A DNA stretch of 21,799 nucleotides from Pseudomonadota bacterium (lineage in GTDB: Bacteria > Pseudomonadota > Alphaproteobacteria > Reyranellales > Reyranellaceae). The stretch spans positions 1 to 21,799 of the forward strand of contig JAEZHS010000235.1 in assembly GCA_023436825.1 (NCBI GenBank), read 5' to 3'. Each line of letters opens with the position of its first letter. Position 1 is the first letter of the stretch. Below are positions 6,569-14,918 of this stretch, piece by piece. The position numbers and the translations under genes were made by a program. The notes under the pieces are model-generated. The model was given only the letters and a program-made list of their open reading frames with translations. It made no database searches and was not told the DNA's origin.

Positions 6569-7678
6569 ATGCTTTGTTCGATTCAGCCCGCGATCAGTCG
6601 TGGGCGCCAATACGCGTTTCCGGTGGTGTGGGCTGCCGTATTCGCGACTGGCGTCGGCCTCAGTGAGCCGCTGCCTTCCTTCGATGCCGCCCCTTATCTC
6701 TCCTTCGCCCCGATCGGCAAGGCCCAGGCTTCCTCCCCCGACGAGGCGACGCTTGTTGCCCTGGAGGCCGAGCCGCAGGCGCTGACCTTCCTGCCGCCGC
6801 CCGATAACGAGCCCGACGATATCCGTCGCTCGATCATCGATCCGTCGATGGGCCACGGCCGCTTCGCCGCGCCCGGCAATGCGCTGCGCCGCCAGGTGCA
6901 GCTCCGTGCCGTCAGCCCGCGTACTGCCGACGAGCTCGCCGGCTTCTTCCGCGACGTCTCCTTCACGCTGCTCACCGACATCCGCCAGGGCGAGGCCGTG
7001 CCGGCGATCAAGGTCGACCGCGTGCCGGCCGACCTCGGCAACAAGGACGGCGTCGAGCGCAAGCAGCTCTTCATCACGGCCATCCTGCCGGTGGTGCTGG
7101 AAGTCAACCAGCGCGTGATGGCCGACCGCGAGCAGCTGCTGGCGCTGCGCGACAGGCTCGCCATCGATCCGTATACCACGAGCCCGATCGAGCGCATCTG
7201 GCTCGAGGATCTCGCCGACCGTTACGAAACGACGCCCGACCGCATCGATGAGCTGGTGCGCCGCGTCGACATCGTGCCGCCATCGATGGCGATCGGCCAG
7301 GGCGGGGTCGAATCGGGCTGGGGCACCTCCTTCGCCGCGCGCACCGGCAATGCGCTGTTCGGCCAGATCCAGGTCGTCGGCCGTCACAGCGTCGACGTGC
7401 CGTGGAAGCCGGGCAGCGGCATGCCGCAGCCGTTCTCCAGTGTCGGCGAGGCCACCGAGGCCTACATCACCAACCTCAACACCCATCCCGCCTATGCCGG
7501 TTTTCGCGCCGCCCGCGCCGCCGCTCGCGAACGCGGTGAGGATCTCGAGGGCTACCGCCTGATCGGCACGCTGCTGCGCTATTCCGAGCGCGGACTGGAC
7601 TACGTGCAGTTCGTGCGCCAGATCATGCGCGAGAACGACCTGCACGACTTCGACAAGGCGAAGCTGTCGGGGCTCTAG
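6569..7678 (+). CDS. Bax-like glucosaminidase domain protein (putative exported murein hydrolase)
   Basis: A 369-residue protein of the Bax/FlgJ-like glucosaminidase family (beta-N-acetylglucosaminidases of peptidoglycan). The C-terminal domain carries GQGGVESGWGTSFAARTG, in which the glutamate (about 248) occupies the catalytic acid position, followed by NALFGQ and a conserved SERG..Y region near the C-terminus. The N-terminus has a hydrophobic stretch (about 17-32) that fits a signal peptide or anchor, so it probably acts in the periplasm. I prefer the ATG at 6569, which has GAGGGTG upstream and puts the signal sequence near the start. In-frame GTG 6500 and ATG 6530 would run through the two leader hairpins. 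The middle (60-230) is helical and unassigned. Confidence 0.85.
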   Translation: MLCSIQPAISRGRQYAFPVVWAAVFATGVGLSEPLPSFDAAPYLSFAPIGKAQASSPDEATLVALEAEPQALTFLPPPDNEPDDIRRSIIDPSMGHGRFAAPGNALRRQVQLRAVSPRTADELAGFFRDVSFTLLTDIRQGEAVPAIKVDRVPADLGNKDGVERKQLFITAILPVVLEVNQRVMADREQLLALRDRLAIDPYTTSPIERIWLEDLADRYETTPDRIDELVRRVDIVPPSMAIGQGGVESGWGTSFAARTGNALFGQIQVVGRHSVDVPWKPGSGMPQPFSSVGEATEAYITNLNTHPAYAGFRAARAAARERGEDLEGYRLIGTLLRYSERGLDYVQFVRQIMRENDLHDFDKAKLSGL

Positions 7679-7679
7679 T

Positions 7680-7718
7680 TTTCCTCCCCATGCGAAAGCG
7701 TGAGGAGGAAAGACTTTT
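7680..7718 (+). terminator. Strong hairpin terminator between convergent genes
   Basis: An 8-bp stem TTTCCTCC (7680-7687)/GGAGGAAA (7104+600, i.e. 7704-7711) is followed, after a single C/A mismatch, by CATGC/GCGTG with a GAAA tetraloop (7694-7697). A TTTT run begins 3 nt after the stem. It starts 1 bp after the Bax-like stop and overlaps the end of the convergent dipeptidase gene, so it may serve both directions, although the T run favours plus-strand transcripts. Confidence 0.85.
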
Positions 7719-8271
7719 ACATCATCGGTCGGGCCAAGTCGGCGTCGCTGACCAGCGGATAGCGCCGCTGGTCGAACAGCTGATAGTGCCACCATTCATT
7801 GCGATAGAAGTCCCAGCCGGCGCTGGTCATCAGCCCCATCAGCAGCAGGCGGTTGCGCTGCGCCTCCGTCGAGACGTCGGTGCGGCCGTGATGCGACAGT
7901 GGGGTGAAGGCATCGAACGGTGTGCCCATGTCGAGCTCGCGGTCGCCGTCCAGCAGGGTGAGGTCGACGGCAACGCCGCGCGAATGCGGCGAGCCACGCC
8001 GCGGATCGGCCAGGAATTCGGGATCGGGTCGCGCGTTCCACAATGCCCATTGCGCTTCCACAGGCCGCAAGGCATCGAAGATGCGCAGCCTGAGGCCGAG
8101 CGGCCGGGCGAGTGCGACCGCTGCGGCAAGCGTGTCGGCGGCTTCGCGATGCAGCCAGCATTCGGCATTCCGGTAGACCGGCTGGCCCGTTAGATTGGCG
8201 TCCGTCGCATAGGCGAGCGTCACATCGACGTCGAAGTCCGGCGGGGCGATGGCAACAAGATCGAGCTTCAT
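7717..8271 (-). CDS. D-alanyl-D-alanine dipeptidase, VanX/DdpX family (peptidase M15D)
   Basis: A 184-residue zinc dipeptidase that hydrolyses D-Ala-D-Ala. The VanX signature is complete: an arginine in FDALRPVEAQ (R69), the zinc ligands H96 and D103 in SPHSRGVAVDL, and the catalytic glutamate plus third ligand in NEWWH (E159, H162). In Gram-negatives such enzymes usually recycle wall dipeptide as a nutrient rather than confer vancomycin resistance. I see no signal peptide, so it is probably cytoplasmic (family DdpX). The start MKLDL is chosen because the longer open frame upstream only shadows tsaB. No clear RBS is seen. The start codon is 15 bp from the divergent tsaB start. With the Bax-like hydrolase it forms a small convergent wall-metabolism pair. 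Confidence 0.9.
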   Translation of the reverse strand: MKLDLVAIAPPDFDVDVTLAYATDANLTGQPVYRNAECWLHREAADTLAAAVALARPLGLRLRIFDALRPVEAQWALWNARPDPEFLADPRRGSPHSRGVAVDLTLLDGDRELDMGTPFDAFTPLSHHGRTDVSTEAQRNRLLLMGLMTSAGWDFYRNEWWHYQLFDQRRYPLVSDADLARPMM

Positions 8272-8286
8272 GGTCCAAGAATACAC

Positions 8287-8961
8287 ATGACGGTCCTCGC
8301 CTTCGATTGCGCAGTCAGCGGCATGACCGTTGCCGTCGTGCGCGACGGCGTGCGCCTCGCCGGCCTTGCCGACGACGGCCGCGACCAAGCGGCGCGCCTG
8401 CTGCCGGCAATCGGATCGGCGCTCGGCGACGCTGCCGTCGACCGACGCCAACTCTCGCTTGTCGCCGTGACCGTAGGCCCCGGCAGCTTCACCGGCGTGC
8501 GCGTGGGCCTTGCCGCGGCGCGCGGACTGGCTGTCGGTCTCGCTGTGCCGCTGGCGGGCATCACCACGACGGCAGTGCTGCTGGCGCAAGCCGCATCGCG
8601 CGACAGGCTGGTGGTCGCCGCCATCGACAGCCGGCTGGGCGACTGGTTCTGCGCCATTGCCGAAGGCGATGCCGCGCCCTTCGTGTCGTCGGCGCGCGAA
8701 CTTGCGCTCCGTATCGCCGGCCGGCCCTGCGTTGTCGTCGGCAGCGGTGCCAAGGCGTTGGCGGACGAGCTTCTGGCCGACGGGATCGACGCTGTGGCCG
8801 AGGAAGCGGTTCCCGACGCCGTCACGCTCGCCCATCTGGCGGCTGAAACGGGCGTCGAAGCCTGGCGCGTCCGTAATGCCGAGGAGGGCCTGCCGCGGCC
8901 GCTCTATCTGCGCGGGGTCAATATCACCTTGCCGGACGGCGCGCGCCGCACCGTCGAATGA
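8287..8961 (+). CDS. tsaB: tRNA threonylcarbamoyladenosine biosynthesis protein TsaB
   Basis: A 224-residue ASKHA-fold protein. With TsaD and TsaE it makes the t6A37 modification on ANN-decoding tRNAs; TsaB is the scaffold that dimerises with TsaD. Diagnostic stretches are the N-terminal strand VLAFDCAVSGMTVAV, the motif GPGSFTGVRVG at 64-74, and the C-terminal RPLYLRG. Length is normal. The ATG at 8287 has no visible Shine-Dalgarno and follows the divergent dipeptidase start by 15 bp, so a leaderless or very short leader mRNA is possible. It ends in an ATGA overlap with rimI, the usual pairing in this class. Confidence 0.95.
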   Translation: MTVLAFDCAVSGMTVAVVRDGVRLAGLADDGRDQAARLLPAIGSALGDAAVDRRQLSLVAVTVGPGSFTGVRVGLAAARGLAVGLAVPLAGITTTAVLLAQAASRDRLVVAAIDSRLGDWFCAIAEGDAAPFVSSARELALRIAGRPCVVVGSGAKALADELLADGIDAVAEEAVPDAVTLAHLAAETGVEAWRVRNAEEGLPRPLYLRGVNITLPDGARRTVE

Positions 8962-9428
8962 CCGACCGATTCATCATCGTGCCGATGGGAGCGCTCGATC
9001 TCGACCGGGCATCGGCGCTGCACACCGAATCGTTCGCGCCCCTCGGCGAACGCACCTGGACACGGCAGGATCTTGCCGAGCTGGTGGCGTTGCCGGGCGT
9101 GACCGGTCTGCTGCTGCAGGTCGACGGCCACGACGCCGGCCTCGCGGTGTGCCAAGTGGCGGCCGATGAGGCAGAACTGCTGACCCTCGCCGTACGACCG
9201 GCCCATCGCCGCCGAGGCGCCGCGCGCCATCTGCTCGCCGCGGTCATCGACCACGTCCGCACGGCCGGCGCGCGAGCGCTGTTCCTGGAGGTCGGCGTGG
9301 ATAACCCGGCGGCACGAAGCCTCTACGATTTGCAGGGTTTTCGTGCGGTCGGAGAACGTCGCGCCTACTACCAGCGCGGCCAGGGTCCGCCCGCAGATGG
9401 CATCGTCATGCGTCTCACTCTCATCTGA
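8958..9428 (+). CDS. rimI: Ribosomal-protein alanine N-acetyltransferase RimI (GNAT)
   Basis: A 156-residue GNAT acetyltransferase, expected to acetylate the N-terminal alanine of ribosomal protein S18. The acetyl-CoA-binding motif is LAVRPAHRRRGAARHLL (about 77-93). The downstream LEVGVDNPAARSLYDLQGF and ERRAYYQRG carry the glutamate and tyrosines typical of RimI. The start overlaps the tsaB stop (ATGA), and the tsaB-rimI pair is conserved in alphaproteobacteria, which supports RimI over a generic GNAT. It ends 11 bp from the convergent tusA-like gene, with no terminator visible between them. Confidence 0.88.
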   Translation: MTDRFIIVPMGALDLDRASALHTESFAPLGERTWTRQDLAELVALPGVTGLLLQVDGHDAGLAVCQVAADEAELLTLAVRPAHRRRGAARHLLAAVIDHVRTAGARALFLEVGVDNPAARSLYDLQGFRAVGERRAYYQRGQGPPADGIVMRLTLI

Positions 9429-9439
9429 TGAATCGATGA

Positions 9440-9673
9440 TCAGGCCCGCCGGATGGTTACGATATGGGCATCGCCGGCGTCTTCGACGGACAGGATGCTG
9501 TGGCCCTCCTCGCGTGCAGCGCGGGGAACGTTGCGCAAAGGCTCGTCGCCTTTGAGACGCACCCTCAAGATCTCTCCCGGCTTCATGCGTTCGAGCCTGA
9601 GCTTGGTACGCACGAAGGTCATGGGACAGACCTCGGCAGTGATGTCGATCGTTTGGTCCGGCTGGATTGTCAT
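9440..9673 (-). CDS. TusA/SirA-like sulfur carrier protein
   Basis: A 77-residue cytoplasmic protein with the TusA fold. The strand IDITAEVCPMTFVRTKLRL carries the single conserved cysteine (C16), which forms the persulfide in the family, followed by MKPGEILRVRLKGDEPLRNVP and HIVTIRRA. The usual CPxP is CPMT here, so the second proline is lost, as in a subgroup of TusA-like proteins; the sulfur partner may differ from the tRNA thiolation relay. The start at MTIQP gives a normal length, although the frame is open far upstream as a shadow of olsB and fur. It diverges from fur across 48 bp and may share control with it. Confidence 0.88.
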   Translation of the reverse strand: MTIQPDQTIDITAEVCPMTFVRTKLRLERMKPGEILRVRLKGDEPLRNVPRAAREEGHSILSVEDAGDAHIVTIRRA

Positions 9674-9683
9674 CACCCGACAA

Positions 9684-9714
9684 CTATACCCCGACCGCAG
9701 AGCGGTGTAGGGTA
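9684..9714. promoter_or_regulatory. Dyad in the tusA-like/fur divergent promoter
   Basis: The 48-bp gap 9674-9721 holds CTATACC (9684-9690) facing GGTGTAG (9704-9710; 6 of 7 complementary), with an overlapping TACCC/GGGTA and a central CCGC-AGA-GCGG. This could be an operator for fur autoregulation. The match to any known Fur or Mur box is not clear. Confidence 0.3.
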
Positions 9715-9721
9715 ACGTCGC

Positions 9722-10159
9722 ATGCCTGATCGTAAATCCAAACTCGAGATCCTTTGCGCCGAGCGCGGTCTCAAGATGACTGACCAGCGCCGCGTCATCG
9801 CGCGCGTGCTCTCGGAGGCGCACGATCATCCGGACGTCGAGGCTGTGCATCGCCGCGCAACTGCGATCGACCCGAACATCTCGATCGCTACCGTCTATCG
9901 AACCGTGCGGTTGTTCGAGGAAGCCGGCATTCTCGCGAAGCACGATTTCGGAGATGGTCGCGCTCGCTATGAAGAAACGCCGGACGAGCACCACGACCAT
10001 CTGATCGACATCCAGAGCGGCAAGGTTGTGGAATTCCACAACGACGAGATCGAGGAACTGCAGCGCCGGATCGCCGAAAAGGCCGGCTACAAGCTGGTCG
10101 GTCACCGTCTGGAATTGTACGGTGTGCCCCTGGACGGGAAAAACAGTCGTCAAAAATGA
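9722..10159 (+). CDS. fur: Fur family metalloregulator (Fur/Mur type)
   Basis: A 145-residue transcriptional regulator. The winged helix spans about 5-85, with the recognition segment ISIATVYRTVRLFEEAGI (53-70) and the tail GDGRARYEE. The metal-binding dimerisation region begins at HHDH (90-93). Where classical Fur has two CxxC zinc sites, this protein reads LIDIQSGKVVEFH, and its only cysteine is C12, so the structural zinc-cysteine site is absent. That is typical of the alphaproteobacterial Fur/Mur branch, where the protein often responds to manganese and iron is sensed by Irr or RirA. It is therefore either Fur or Mur. The position after tsaB-rimI is conserved in the class. Confidence 0.92.
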   Translation: MPDRKSKLEILCAERGLKMTDQRRVIARVLSEAHDHPDVEAVHRRATAIDPNISIATVYRTVRLFEEAGILAKHDFGDGRARYEETPDEHHDHLIDIQSGKVVEFHNDEIEELQRRIAEKAGYKLVGHRLELYGVPLDGKNSRQK

Positions 10160-10178
10160 GTGGACGGGGCCATCGACA

Positions 10179-10204
10179 CCCCGATAATGGAGCGATGATC
10201 GGGG
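10179..10204 (+). terminator. GC hairpin between fur and olsB
   Basis: CCCCGAT (10179-10185) and ATCGGGG (10198-10204) form a perfect 7-bp stem around a 12-nt loop in the 66-bp fur-olsB gap. No T run follows, so it may be a weak terminator, an mRNA boundary or an operator. Confidence 0.35.
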
Positions 10205-10225
10205 CGGCCCCCTTGCGGATTCAAC

Positions 10226-11077
10226 ATGCGCATTGACCGCGCTGACAGCGAAGCCGAACTCCTTGGCGTGCCCGCCTCCAGTGCGGAAATCGTCAGGGTT
10301 GTTGCCGGCGACTTCGAGGTCCGGCTGGCCGAGAACGCTGCCGAGATCGATGCCGCGCAGGCGCTTCGCTATCGGGTGTTTTACGAAGAGATGACAGCGC
10401 ATCCGACGCCCGAGATGGCGGCGCGGCGGCGCGACTTCGACGCTTTCGACACGGTCTGCGATCACCTGCTGGTGCTCGACCATCGCCGCGGCGAGGGGCC
10501 GAAGGCTATCGTCGGCACCTATCGACTGATCCGCCGCTCGGCGGCGGCGGCAATGGGCCGCTTCTATTCGTCGGCCGAGTACGACATCCAGCCGATGATC
10601 GACTATCCCGGCGAAGTCCTCGAAGCCGGGCGTTCGTGTATCGAGAAGGATGCGCGCAACACCGCGACCATGCAGATGCTGTGGCGCGGCATCGCTCTCT
10701 ATTCGCTCCACTACAACGTCCAGGTGATGTTCGGCTGCCCCAGCCTGCCGGGCACTGATCCGTCGCAGCATGCGCAGGCGCTGTCATATCTCTATCATCA
10801 TCACCTGGCGCCGCCGGAGATACGCGTGCGGGCGCTTGCCAGCCGCTACATCAAGATGGACGTGCTCGAACCCGGCAGCTACGACCCGCGCAAGGCGATG
10901 GCGCGCGTGCCGCCGATCATCAAGGGCTATCTGCGGTTGGGCGGATTCGTCGGCGACGGTGCGGTGATCGATCCGCAGTTCAACACCACGGACGTCTTCA
11001 TTATCGTCAAGACGGAAATCATCACCGAGAAGTACATCCGCCACTACGAACGCGGGATGCGCGAGCAGGAAGGCTGA
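10226..11077 (+). CDS. olsB: L-ornithine N-alpha-acyltransferase OlsB
   Basis: A 283-residue GNAT-fold acyltransferase that moves a 3-hydroxyacyl chain from ACP to the alpha-amino group of ornithine, the first step to ornithine lipids. Family features are ALRYRVFYEEM (about 46-56), IVGTYRLIRR (95-104), the core EAGRSCIEKDAR (133-144) and the MFGCPSLPG segment (168-176). The directly following gene encodes an OlsA/PlsC-type acyltransferase (16-bp gap), which is the expected partner and strengthens the call. The ATG is preceded by a weak GCGGA. A lone OlsB-like protein could also be an N-acyl amino acid synthase, but the pairing makes ornithine lipid synthesis more likely. Confidence 0.88.
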   Translation: MRIDRADSEAELLGVPASSAEIVRVVAGDFEVRLAENAAEIDAAQALRYRVFYEEMTAHPTPEMAARRRDFDAFDTVCDHLLVLDHRRGEGPKAIVGTYRLIRRSAAAAMGRFYSSAEYDIQPMIDYPGEVLEAGRSCIEKDARNTATMQMLWRGIALYSLHYNVQVMFGCPSLPGTDPSQHAQALSYLYHHHLAPPEIRVRALASRYIKMDVLEPGSYDPRKAMARVPPIIKGYLRLGGFVGDGAVIDPQFNTTDVFIIVKTEIITEKYIRHYERGMREQEG

Positions 11078-11093
11078 CGTCTCCGACGCCGCG

Positions 11094-11912
11094 ATGTGGA
11101 TCGGTTCCCCTCTGCGAGGCGCCTTCCGGCTGCTGACCTACCTTTCGGTGACGCTCGTCCTGGTACCGATATATCTCGTGGCCATGGCGCTGCGCATCGA
11201 GGCGGTCATCCGCTGGATGCCGGTGGGCTATCATCGCCTCGTCTGCATCATCCTCGGCATCAAGGTGCGCGTGCATGGCGAGCGCTCGGACGTGATCCCG
11301 ACGCTCTACGTCTGCAACCACGTCTCCTATCTCGACATCGTGGTCCTGGGCGGGCTGATCCCGGGCAGCTTCGTCGCCAAGGCCGAGGTCGCGACCTGGC
11401 CGTTCTTCTCGACGCTCGCCAAGGCCCAGCGCACGATCTTCATCGAACGGAGCAGCAGCAAGACCAGCCACAGCCGCGACGAGATGATGAACCGGCTGAA
11501 CACGGGCGACAATCTCATGCTGTTCCCTGAAGGCACTTCGAGCGACGGCCAGCGCGTGCTGCCCTTCCGCAGCGCCCTGTTCGGCGTGGCCCAGTTGCGC
11601 CGTGACGAAAAGCCCATCGCCGTGCAGTCGGTGGCGATTGCCTACACCCGCCTCGACGGCATTCCGCTCGGCCGCTACTGGCGTCCGCTGTTCGCCTGGT
11701 TCGGCGATCTCGATCTGGTGCCGCACCTTTGGCAGATGGTGTGCCTGGGCGAGACCGAGGCCGTGGTGACATTCTTCCCGCCGGTCGACATCGACAAGCT
11801 TGGCGACCGCAAGAAGCTCTGCGAATACTGCTTCAAGCAGGTGTCGTCCGCCGTCCAGGCCGCCAATGCCGGCCGCTACGAGTTGCTGCCGCCGCCGAAT
11901 AAGGTGGCTTGA
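11094..11912 (+). CDS. olsA: 1-acyl-glycerol-3-phosphate/lyso-ornithine lipid acyltransferase (PlsC/OlsA family)
   Basis: A 272-residue membrane-bound acyltransferase. An N-terminal hydrophobic helix (about 13-32) anchors it. The catalytic HX4D motif is N75-HVSYLD81, the substrate motif FPEGTSS is at 144-150, and IFIERSSS precedes it. In the OlsBA pathway the second enzyme adds an acyl chain to the 3-hydroxyl of lyso-ornithine lipid. PlsC proteins use the same motifs to make phosphatidic acid, so the symbol rests on the adjacency to olsB. There is a 16-bp gap from olsB and a C-rich hairpin after its stop. Confidence 0.85.
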   Translation: MWIGSPLRGAFRLLTYLSVTLVLVPIYLVAMALRIEAVIRWMPVGYHRLVCIILGIKVRVHGERSDVIPTLYVCNHVSYLDIVVLGGLIPGSFVAKAEVATWPFFSTLAKAQRTIFIERSSSKTSHSRDEMMNRLNTGDNLMLFPEGTSSDGQRVLPFRSALFGVAQLRRDEKPIAVQSVAIAYTRLDGIPLGRYWRPLFAWFGDLDLVPHLWQMVCLGETEAVVTFFPPVDIDKLGDRKKLCEYCFKQVSSAVQAANAGRYELLPPPNKVA

Positions 11913-11945
11913 GCCGCCCAACCCGAGTTCCTCGCCCTATATTCC

Positions 11946-11966
11946 CCTCCCCCAAAGGGGCGGAGG
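11946..11966 (+). terminator. C-rich hairpin after olsA (related to the 15.9-kb repeats)
   Basis: CCTCC-CCC (11946-11953), AAA, then GGGG-C-GGAGG (11957-11966) fold into an 8-bp stem with a small bulge. It lies in the 154-bp olsA-miaB gap. The composition and the CCTCCCCC/GGAGG arms resemble the repeats at 15867 and 15962, so it may be a degenerate copy that serves as a terminator. Nothing else identifiable is in this gap. Confidence 0.5.
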
Positions 11967-12066
11967 AGCACGACAACGAGGAAAGGACCCTGCTTCTGCG
12001 AATTCAGGGGAGTCGACCACCGGCCCGCGCAATGATAGAACCCGGCCGTTCCTGCAACGGAGACCG

Positions 12067-13487
12067 ATGACCGACGTCCGCACCGACGGGCAGCGCAAGC
12101 GCGTGTTCATCCGCACCTACGGGTGCCAGATGAACGTCTACGATTCGGACCGCATGGCCGATGTCCTGCGGCCGCTCGGCTATGCCATGACCGACACGCC
12201 CGAGCAGGCCGATCTGGTCGTGCTGAATACCTGCCACATCCGTGAGCATGCCTCGGAGAAGGTCTATTCCGAGCTCGGCCGCCTGCGCGACGCCAAGCAC
12301 GAACGCCGCGCCGAGGGAGGCGACCTCACCATCGCGGTCGCCGGCTGCGTCGCCCAGGCCGAGGGTGAGGAGATCGTGCGCCGCCAGCCCGCCGTCGACA
12401 TCGTGGTCGGCCCGCAGGCCTACCACCGCCTGCCCGAGCTTCTGGCCGAGGCCGAGCGCAAGGCTGCCATCCGGCGCGCCGGCAAGCGCCTGCCGGGTGC
12501 GGGCGTGCTCGACACCGACTTCCCAGCCGAGAGCAAGTTCGACCATCTGCCGTCGCCGCAGGGCGTGCGCGCCGGCTCGGCCTTCCTGTCGATCCAGGAA
12601 GGCTGCGACAAGTTCTGCACCTTCTGCGTCGTGCCCTATACGCGCGGCGCCGAGTATTCGCGGCCTGCTTCTGCCGTGCTGAGCGAAGCCCGGCAGCTCG
12701 TGGCCGCCGGGGCGATCGAGATCACGCTGCTCGGCCAGAACGTCAACGCCTATCACGGCGAAGCGCCCTCCAGCTCCGTTGGCGGATCGACGTGGTCGCT
12801 GGCGCGGCTGATCCAGGCCCTGGCCGAGATCGATGGCGTGGCGCGCATCCGCTACACGACTTCCCATCCGCGCGACATGGACGACGATCTGATCGCCGCC
12901 CACGGCGCGGTGCCGCAGCTCATGCCGTACCTGCATCTGCCGGTGCAGTCCGGCTCCGACCGCATCCTCGAGGCGATGAACCGCCGGCATGGGCGCAATC
13001 TCTTCCTCGGACTCGTCGACCGCCTGCGCCGCGCGCGCGCCGACCTGGCACTCTCTTCCGACTTCATCGTCGGCTTTCCCGGCGAAAGCGACGCCGACTT
13101 CGACGACACGATGCGGCTGGTGGACCAGGTCGGCTTCGCTTCGGCCTTCTCCTTCAAGTACAGCCGCCGTCCCGGCACGCCGGGCTCGGCCATGCCCGAC
13201 CAGGTGCCCGAGGCGGTGAAGTCCGCCCGGCTCGCGGCCCTTCAGGCGCTGCTCGGCCGGCAGGCGCGCGACTTCAACATCTCCAAGGTCGGCGCGGCCG
13301 TGCCGGTGCTGTTCGCCGAGACCGGCCGCAAGCCCGGCCAGATCGTCGGCAAGACGCCGTGGCTGCAGTCGGTCTATGCCGAGGGCAATGAACGGCTGAT
13401 TGGCCATATCGTCGAGACCCGCCTGACCGAAGGCCACGCCAACAGCTTGGCCGGCGAGATCGTCACCCGCGCCTACGAGGCCGCCGC

Positions 13488-13491
<4 letters not shown>
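12067..13491 (+). CDS. miaB: tRNA-2-methylthio-N6-dimethylallyladenosine synthase MiaB
   Basis: A 474-residue radical-SAM methylthiotransferase that converts i6A37 to ms2i6A37 in tRNAs reading UNN codons. Three N-terminal cysteines (C20 in TYGCQMN, C56 in NTCHIRE, C94 in AGCVAQ) bind the auxiliary 4Fe-4S cluster. The radical-SAM CX3CX2C is C180-DKF-C184-TF-C187. A C-terminal TRAM domain follows (about 395-470). I chose the ATG at 12067, whose protein begins MTDVRTDG and reaches [13 protein letters not shown] after 10 residues; the frame is open into olsA but that is a shadow. It starts the miaB-phoH-ybeY operon and overlaps phoH by GTGA. It depends on SAM and Fe-S delivery, both represented nearby. 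Confidence 0.97.
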
Positions 13492-14483
<992 letters not shown>

Positions 14484-14918
14484 CGTTGTCCTGCTCGACT
14501 CGGCATGGGCCAACGCCTTGCCGGGCGTCGAGCGTCTGGTGCGCAAGGCCGCGCGCGCCGCGACCGGCAACCGCAATCGCTCGCTCACCATCGCGCTCGC
14601 CGACGATCGCCGCGTGCGCGCGCTCAACGCACGCGACCGCAAGAAGGACAAACCAACCAACGTGCTGTCCTATCCGTCGGGGGAACGCGATTTCCTGGGC
14701 GATGTCGTGTTGGCGCGCCAGACCGTCTGGCGAGAGGCCAGGTCGCAAGGCAAGACGCCGGCCGATCATCTCAGCCATCTCGTCGTGCATGGCACGCTTC
14801 ATCTGATGGGCTACGATCACGAGACGAGCGAGGCCGACGCCGAGCGCATGGAGGCGCTGGAGCGGCGGATCCTCGCCAAGCTCGGAATCGCGGATCCATA
14901 CTGAGGGAAGGAAACGAC

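Noticed and set aside
7717..8271. Vancomycin-resistance (vanX) determinant
   Set aside because: No vanH, vanA or vanRS neighbours; Gram-negative homologues generally serve D-Ala-D-Ala turnover.
8272..8835. Extension of the dipeptidase frame to a 372-residue protein
   Set aside because: The extra part is antisense to tsaB and shows no domain; VanX-type proteins are about 180-200 residues.
11800..12066. N-terminal extension of MiaB by 89 codons
   Set aside because: Low-complexity translation overlapping olsA; MiaB family N-termini begin shortly before the TYGCQMN motif.
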